The position numbers and the translations under genes were made by a program. A stretch of DNA of 5,115 bases from Puniceicoccaceae bacterium (GTDB taxonomy: Bacteria; Verrucomicrobiota; Verrucomicrobiae; Opitutales; Coraliomargaritaceae). The notes beneath the pieces are model-generated. The model did no database searches. It was not told where the DNA came from and saw only the letters and a program-made list of their open reading frames with translations. Shown here one piece after another: positions 1-5,115 of this stretch. The stretch lies in the NCBI GenBank assembly GCA_902516225.1, contig CABXXS010000050.1, positions 1 through 5,115 of the forward strand, in the 5' to 3' direction. Position 1 is the first letter of the stretch, and each line of letters starts with the position of its first letter.

Positions 1-1920
1 ATTGGTACAATTGACGAGATAAAGAAAAAATTTGAGGAGTCTTCTCAAGATGCGCCTCTTTTCAAAATAGATGCCGAAATGCTACTGGGGGAAGCATCAG
101 AGCCTCTAAAAAAGTTAGCTAAGATATCAGATGCTACAGTAAAGGACATAAATGCGGGTAGAGCACTAATTGAAGAGGCTAGAGAAAAAACTCTTATTAC
201 TAATGCCTTGTGTGACTTGATCATTGCTCAACCAGTAGCAGAAAATGATACTGCGCTTAGTGGATTTGATTTCTCTACATGGAGGGAAAATGAGTCAGAT
301 ATACTAAATCATCGCTCATTGGCTCAAGCCGAAGATATTTTAAAGCCGCAAAAAGCGCTGCACTTCCCTATTGCTTTCCCAGAAGTATTTCTAGGTCGGA
401 ACTCTGGTTTCAATGTGATTCTTGGTAATCCTCCTTGGGATGAGGCTGTAATTGCAGAAGATAAATTTTGGGCACGATATAAGCCAGGTCTTAGCGGGAT
501 GAGTACTTCACTCCAAAATGAAACTATCAGTAACTTACGACATAATCGACCAGACCTAGTCGCTTTGTTAGAATCAGAGAGAGCAAGAGCGGATGAATTC
601 AGAAAATTTCTGCTTGTAGGAAATTTCCCAGGTATGGGAACTGGTGATCCAGATGTCTATAAAGCATTTGCATGGAGATTTTGGTTTCTTTGTTCATCTA
701 CGAATGGAATATTTGGCGTGGTACTGCCTCGCTCTTCAATGAATGCACAGGGATCTACGGACTTCAGAAAGCAGCTCTTTTTAGAAGCAGGATCAATCAA
801 TGTTACTGCCCTTCAAAATACAAGGCAGTGGATGTTCGAAATGGAGGCACGATATACGTTGATTCTTCTTTCTGTATCTAAGAAAGTATCAGCTCAGCAG
901 GGCATTAGTACTAGGGGCCCTTATTGTTCGTTACAGGAACTTACTGAAGGCAGTCAACAGAGCGCTCAATATCTGAGGGTCTCAGATATCATTGAAAGCT
1001 CTGACTCAGCGTCTTTGCCATTACTACCATCACAAGATTCAGTTTCCGTATTTTCCCAGTTGAGGAAGTCACCGAGACTAGAATTAAACACTGAAGGTAC
1101 TTGGCGAGCTAGACCTGATAGAGAATTGGATGCTACAAATGATAAGTCACTCATGACATTTACTGAGGAATGTCCCGAAGGCTTCTGGAAAGTCTATAAA
1201 GGATCTAGTTTTGATCTTTGGAAAAATGATACGGGTGAGTACAATGCATTTGCAGACCCTAATGTAGTGTTACCTTTATTACAGTCTAAACGCTTGCGTG
1301 CAAGTTCGGGGAGTAGAGATAGCGTATATAAGGAATATTTATTAGATTTTATTAACGATGAATCGACACTTGCTTGTTTGCACCCAAGAATCGTTTACAG
1401 AGGAATTACTAACCGTACTAATCGTAGGACCATTATAGTATCATTAATACCTCCAAAGACATTAGTTAGTAATAGTGGTCCTTTCTTTCATTTCCCGAGA
1501 GGTGATAAATTAGACGAAGCTTACCTTTTAGGCGTTCTTAGCACTATACCAATGGATTGGTATGCCAGGCGATTTATTGAATCTAACGTCAATTTTTTCA
1601 TCATTAATCCCTTCCCTATTCCGCGCCCTGATCGTTCAAACCCATTATGGAAGAGAGTGGTAGAATTATCTGGTAGGCTTGCTGCAACTGACGAACGTTT
1701 TGCTGAGTGGGCAACTGCTGTGGGTGTTGATTATGGGCCGATCGAACCGTCAATTAAAGAGGCTATGATATATGAGTTAGATGCAGTCGTAGCTCTTCTT
1801 TACGGTTTGGATAAAGGCCAGCTAGAGCATATTTTTGAAACTTTCCACGTTGGCTGGAATTATGAACCTAGGCTCACAGCAGTTCTTCAATTTTATAGCG
1901 AATGGCAAAATAAGATATAG
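1..1920 (+). CDS. Large N6-adenine DNA methyltransferase, Eco57I/COG1002-like (5' end outside window)
   Basis: This is the C-terminal 639 codons of a DNA methyltransferase that probably transfers a methyl group from AdoMet to adenine N6 at a specific site. Frame 1 is open from base 1, so the ATG at 79 is internal and the real start is upstream. Residues here are counted from base 1. Catalytic motif IV is NPPW at 143-146, preceded by FPEVF (126-130) and GFNVILGNPPW, the layout typical of Eco57I-type, BREX PglX-like and DISARM-type methylases. GVVLPRS (239-245) fits a later conserved strand. Residues about 250-530 are the likely target-recognition region. NFFIINPFPIPRP, ending near 543, and the helical tail with the phrase ALLYGLDKGQLEHIF match the usual end of these enzymes. 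The AdoMet-binding GxG motif I is not in the visible part, so it must lie further upstream; family members often exceed 900 residues. The PLD-helicase gene begins 2 bases after the stop. The enzyme class is secure. The target site, and whether the missing part adds a nuclease, are unknown. Confidence 0.92.
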   Translation: MGTIDEIKKKFEESSQDAPLFKIDAEMLLGEASEPLKKLAKISDATVKDINAGRALIEEAREKTLITNALCDLIIAQPVAENDTALSGFDFSTWRENESDILNHRSLAQAEDILKPQKALHFPIAFPEVFLGRNSGFNVILGNPPWDEAVIAEDKFWARYKPGLSGMSTSLQNETISNLRHNRPDLVALLESERARADEFRKFLLVGNFPGMGTGDPDVYKAFAWRFWFLCSSTNGIFGVVLPRSSMNAQGSTDFRKQLFLEAGSINVTALQNTRQWMFEMEARYTLILLSVSKKVSAQQGISTRGPYCSLQELTEGSQQSAQYLRVSDIIESSDSASLPLLPSQDSVSVFSQLRKSPRLELNTEGTWRARPDRELDATNDKSLMTFTEECPEGFWKVYKGSSFDLWKNDTGEYNAFADPNVVLPLLQSKRLRASSGSRDSVYKEYLLDFINDESTLACLHPRIVYRGITNRTNRRTIIVSLIPPKTLVSNSGPFFHFPRGDKLDEAYLLGVLSTIPMDWYARRFIESNVNFFIINPFPIPRPDRSNPLWKRVVELSGRLAATDERFAEWATAVGVDYGPIEPSIKEAMIYELDAVVALLYGLDKGQLEHIFETFHVGWNYEPRLTAVLQFYSEWQNKI

Positions 1921-1925
1921 ATATG
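1900..1925 (+). other. Methyltransferase/helicase gene junction, 2-base gap without a clear Shine-Dalgarno
   Basis: The methyltransferase stop TAG (1918-1920) and the next ATG (1923-1925) are separated by two bases. The 20 bases before the ATG are A-rich and contain no recognisable AGGAGG-like site. In the downstream frame the closest upstream stop is TAA at 1911-1913, so ATG 1923 is the first possible ATG start. The next in-frame ATG (1965) also lacks a good ribosome site, and starting there would remove the conserved-looking FIDNQSGNT segment. Translation of the second gene probably depends on ribosomes ending the first (inference). Confidence 0.6.
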
Positions 1926-4900
1926 CCGCATCCAGACTTCATAGACAACCAAAGTGGCAACACTATGGAAAAGGCCTTAAAGGCACTATTAGGAGTACGT
2001 GATGGTGAGGTATCTATTGTTGAGGAGTCTGGTAAGGCGGTAAAAATAGCCCGAATAGCGACTGCTTATTTTAGTCCTGCAGGGTTTTCTAAGATATCTG
2101 GAGCTATAAGTCCTATACCTTGTATAAAACTAATGTTAGGGACGGACCCATTTGACAGCTCTGAGTCATGGAAGCGACCATTAGGAGAAAATGAGAGTAA
2201 GTTTTACGCCAGAAAATTAGGTGAGGGTCTTAACAAGCAAGATTCAGCACTACGCATAGAACGTGATAATCTGCCTTTTGAACGCGATATTAGCACTGCG
2301 ACAAGACGACTTGTTGATGCACTGAAGTCAGGTAACATTGAAGTTAGGCGATACGAGAAAAATTTTCTCCACGCAAAGTCCTACATTTTCACTAGTGATG
2401 AATTAAATGAAGATGTTCCTTCGAGTGCAATCATAGCAGGCAGCTCTAATTTGACTACTTCTGGGCTAACTAATAATTTAGAGCTGAATTTAGGACGTTA
2501 TGACAACGATACGATCAAACGAGCTGTTGACTGGTTTGATGGTCTTTGGGAAGAGGCTGTGCCTTTTGATCTAGCTAAGTTCTTTGAGGAGATGTTTGAG
2601 GCAAGAACTCCGTATGACATATTTCTACGAGTTATTTGGGAATTATATGGTGACGATGTTGAAGAGGAGCAAGAAGCAGATGGAAGCCTGCCATTAACTA
2701 GTTTTCAAAAGCACGGAGTATACAGGGCCTTGAAATTAATCAGCGAAACTGGGGGAGTAATTGTAGCTGATGAAGTTGGACTTGGTAAGTCATTTATTGC
2801 AGGAGAGATAATAGCTAAATATCGGGAGAAAAGGCAGAGAGCTTTACTTATTTGTCCAGCAGCGCTGCGTGACGCATCCTGGAAAAGTTTTACAGATCAG
2901 TTCGAATTATACTTGGAGGTCGTATCATTCGAGCAGCTAGCGAACGACATACAGCTTAAGGATGAAGGAAGGCGACCCAATGCATCCAGCTCGCACCTAT
3001 TGAGGGATATAGAAGAGTACCAACTAATCATAATAGATGAAGCGCACAATTATCGTAACCCTGATTCCCCTAGTCGAGCAGCTGCATTAAGAGATCTTTT
3101 ATATGGGAAGCGCAAAGATGTACTTATGTTAACTGCTACACCTGTTAATAATTCGCTTTGGGACTTGTACCACCTAACTCGCTTTTTCCTCAAACAAGAT
3201 TCATTTTTAGCGAGCAAAGGAATTTTATCTATACGTGAACGCTTTGACTTAGCGATGAGTCAAAATCCAAACGATTTATCGCCTGACCTTCTTTATCCGA
3301 TTGTCGATGCAACTACAGTAAAGCGTACGAGGAAATTTATCAAAAAGCACTATTCAGGAGATACAATAACAGGTCCTGATGGAGCAAGAGAGACAATCGT
3401 GTTTCCTGAACCAAAGGCGATTAGCGTACGATATAAATTGAATAGCTTGATGCCAGGGCTTTTCGATCTGGTCGAGAAATATTTAGATCCAGATAACGAG
3501 GATTCTCTTAAGCTTGCCCGCTACAAATCAGACAACTACTTGAAACTAGAAGATGAAGATGATAGAAATGTTAATACAGCTACTGGACTTTTATTAAGTG
3601 GTTTACTGAAGCGATTTGAATCTTCTACATACGCATTCCGTATATCAATACAGCGAATGATTAGTCAGCATAAGTCCTTTTTAGACGCTCTGGAGGAAGG
3701 ATACGTCATTAGTACAGAGTTTTTTAGTGAATATAGCGGTACAGACGACGAAGATTTCAACAAAGTATTGGAAGATAGTGGAAATAAAAAAGAAGCTTCA
3801 CTTTATAACTCGAGTGCCTTGAAAAGTGATGTAACTAGTGACATGCACAAGCTTGAAGAACTTGAACAAAAGCTGGGTTCCATAAGTGCAGAAAAAAATC
3901 CCAAGCTAATTGCTCTAACCGAGCAGCTGATAGAAATTCTCAAACAGGCTGATGAAGATGGATTATCTCGAGAAGATAAAATTGATAATCAGAAGGTTCT
4001 TATTTTCTCTTACTTTGCTGATAGTGTGAGATGGATCACGGATTTTCTTAAAGATGAAATCGAGCGTAATCCTAGTCTCTCGAGATATAAAGGAAGGCTT
4101 AACTCAATAGTAGGAAGCGGCAGTGGAGAAGGCCAGAGTAGTGCCATTGCTGCCGCTAAGTTCGCACCAAAAACTGCAGGACTTCCTGGGACTTCCAATG
4201 ATACAGATATATTAGTTACTACAGACGTCTTAGCTGAAGGCGTGAATCTACAACAAGCTCGAAACATTATTAACTATGATATGCCATGGAATCCTATGCG
4301 CTTAGTCCAAAGGCATGGCCGCATTGATAGAATAGGTAGTCAGCATAAAAGAGTATTTATGCGCACAATATTCCCTGCAGATCGCTTGGATAGTTTACTC
4401 AATCTTGAAGAGAGAATAACCAGAAAAATCGCCATGGCGGCAGCTTCTGTTGGAGTTGTATCGCCAATTGCAGGAGTAGATTCAAGAGACCAAATATTTA
4501 CTGAGTCTAAAGAAGAAATACAGAGGCTCATCGACGAAGACCCTTCTTTATATGAGAATGGAGGTACAGTGCAAAGTACTCAGAGTGGTGAAGAATATAG
4601 ACAAACATTGAGGAAGGAGCTTGTTGCTAGAGGCGATGACATAGGGCTTTTAGCATGGAAATCGGGGTCAGGTATGAAAAAAGGAGATAAACCTGGGATG
4701 TTTTTCTTAGCTAAGGTTGGTGAGAGAAGTTATTTAAGGTTTGTGCATACAAACAATGACTGGAAGCCACTAGTCTTCGAGGGTGAGCAAGGAGAAGAAA
4801 ATTTAAAAATTGAATCGGAGATTGGTACATGCCTTAGGAAAATAGAATGCACCGAAAACGATCCATTAACGCTCAGTGAACAGGCTCAGACTGCTGCATA

Positions 4901-5115
4901 TGATCTTTGGGAGATTGCCCAGGATGATATATATCAAAAATGGACCTTTGAGACGGACCCTTTGAATATTAGTCCAAGAATCAGGCCTTTAAATAAAAAG
5001 GTAGCTGAATTTATACGTAATAATCCTCCTGGCGATATTGAGCAGAAAGAAGTCGAAAAGGCTCTAGATATTGTCGAAAGTCCCTGGCCGATGCGCGATG
5101 AAAAGAGGCTACGAG
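1923..5115 (+). CDS. PLD-nuclease / SNF2-family helicase fusion protein (3' end outside window)
   Basis: This open frame of 1064 codons has no stop before the window edge. It encodes a probable ATP-driven DNA translocase with an N-terminal nuclease, acting in the cytoplasm. Residues 1-200 form a PLD-like domain: FIDNQSGNT near 6-14, ATAYFSPAGF near 50, HAK at 150-152, GSSN at 173-176 and NLELN at 185-189. Only one HxK is present, so an active site would need a dimer. The SF2 core follows: Q-motif FQKHGV (Q262), Walker A DEVGLGKS (283-290), CPA (311-313), DEAH (372-375), TATP (404-407), LKRFESSTYAFR (562-573), KVLIFSY (691-697), FAP (747-749), LAEGVNLQ (770-777) and QRHGRIDRIG (796-805). A long, partly acidic stretch between the two RecA lobes (about 430-690) fits RapA/HepA-like SNF2 proteins. 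Residues about 880-1064 have no domain I recognise. The ATG at 1923 is supported by the conserved-looking start and by an upstream in-frame stop at 1911. The gene partners the adjacent methyltransferase, most likely as the restriction arm. All key ATPase residues are intact. Confidence 0.94.
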   Translation, partial: MPHPDFIDNQSGNTMEKALKALLGVRDGEVSIVEESGKAVKIARIATAYFSPAGFSKISGAISPIPCIKLMLGTDPFDSSESWKRPLGENESKFYARKLGEGLNKQDSALRIERDNLPFERDISTATRRLVDALKSGNIEVRRYEKNFLHAKSYIFTSDELNEDVPSSAIIAGSSNLTTSGLTNNLELNLGRYDNDTIKRAVDWFDGLWEEAVPFDLAKFFEEMFEARTPYDIFLRVIWELYGDDVEEEQEADGSLPLTSFQKHGVYRALKLISETGGVIVADEVGLGKSFIAGEIIAKYREKRQRALLICPAALRDASWKSFTDQFELYLEVVSFEQLANDIQLKDEGRRPNASSSHLLRDIEEYQLIIIDEAHNYRNPDSPSRAAALRDLLYGKRKDVLMLTATPVNNSLWDLYHLTRFFLKQDSFLASKGILSIRERFDLAMSQNPNDLSPDLLYPIVDATTVKRTRKFIKKHYSGDTITGPDGARETIVFPEPKAISVRYKLNSLMPGLFDLVEKYLDPDNEDSLKLARYKSDNYLKLEDEDDRNVNTATGLLLSGLLKRFESSTYAFRISIQRMISQHKSFLDALEEGYVISTEFFSEYSGTDDEDFNKVLEDSGNKKEASLYNSSALKSDVTSDMHKLEELEQKLGSISAEKNPKLIALTEQLIEILKQADEDGLSREDKIDNQKVLIFSYFADSVRWITDFLKDEIERNPSLSRYKGRLNSIVGSGSGEGQSSAIAAAKFAPKTAGLPGTSNDTDILVTTDVLAEGVNLQQARNIINYDMPWNPMRLVQRHGRIDRIGSQHKRVFMRTIFPADRLDSLLNLEERITRKIAMAAASVGVVSPIAGVDSRDQIFTESKEEIQRLIDEDPSLYENGGTVQSTQSGEEYRQTLRKELVARGDDIGLLAWKSGSGMKKGDKPGMFFLAKVGERSYLRFVHTNNDWKPLVFEGEQGEENLKIESEIGTCLRKIECTENDPLTLSEQAQTAAYDLWEIAQDDIYQKWTFETDPLNISPRIRPLNKKVAEFIRNNPPGDIEQKEVEKALDIVESPWPMRDEKRLR

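Noticed and set aside
672..881. Small + strand open frame inside the methylase gene
   Set aside because: It overlaps conserved methylase coding sequence in another frame and resembles no known protein; it is a shadow frame.
966..1154. Minus-strand open frame of 62 codons
   Set aside because: It lies antisense to the methylase with no supporting ribosome site or recognisable product; chance open frame.
4010..4531. Two minus-strand open frames (85 and 63 codons) opposite the helicase
   Set aside because: They lie opposite helicase motifs IV to VI and beyond, where the + strand is clearly coding; chance antisense frames.
1..5115. Class 1 DISARM (drmMI/drmD) as a firm name
   Set aside because: An adenine methylase plus an SNF2 protein fits in part. 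However, the PLD domain is fused to the helicase, and no drmA, drmB or drmC is visible, so gene symbols were not assigned.
1..5115. Type III restriction-modification (mod/res)
   Set aside because: The methylase has the Eco57I-like layout with no visible motif I after NPPW as a Mod would have. The motor is SNF2-like with a PLD nuclease at the N-terminus, not a Res protein with a C-terminal PD-(D/E)xK nuclease.
1..5115. Possible CTAG depletion as a clue to an enteric host
   Set aside because: I counted about 19 CTAG sites by eye, close to the number expected for this base composition. There is no depletion, but this is too weak to assign or exclude a host for a mobile-type locus.

Overview
The window holds two long protein-coding genes, both on the + strand and both running off an edge. 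They look like the modification and nuclease-motor genes of a restriction-modification-type or other phage-defence system. The sequence is clearly bacterial or archaeal in style: tightly packed, intron-free and co-directional. By eye it is AT-leaning (about 40% GC), with free use of ATA, TTA and AGA codons in both genes. That suits either an AT-leaning host or an AT-rich defence island. Nothing here fixes the genus.

Bases 1-1920 are the 3' part of a large N6-adenine DNA methyltransferase of the Eco57I / COG1002 type. The catalytic NPPW motif and the target-recognition and C-terminal regions are visible. The AdoMet-binding motif I and the true start lie upstream. Bases 1923-5115 are a gene of at least 1064 codons that is still open at the right edge. 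It encodes a phospholipase D-type (HxK ... GSxN) nuclease domain fused to an SNF2-family superfamily 2 helicase/translocase, followed by an unrecognised C-terminal region.

Only 2 bases separate the two genes, so they are very probably co-transcribed and translationally coupled. The inferred division of labour is that the methyltransferase marks self DNA, while the ATP-driven motor with its PLD nuclease attacks unmarked DNA. The architecture resembles ATP-dependent restriction systems that use PLD nucleases (NgoAVII/CglI type) and partly the drmMI/drmD pair of class 1 DISARM. It matches neither exactly in what can be seen. No RNA genes, mobile elements, CRISPR arrays, terminators or other intergenic features were found; coding sequence covers all but 2 bases.
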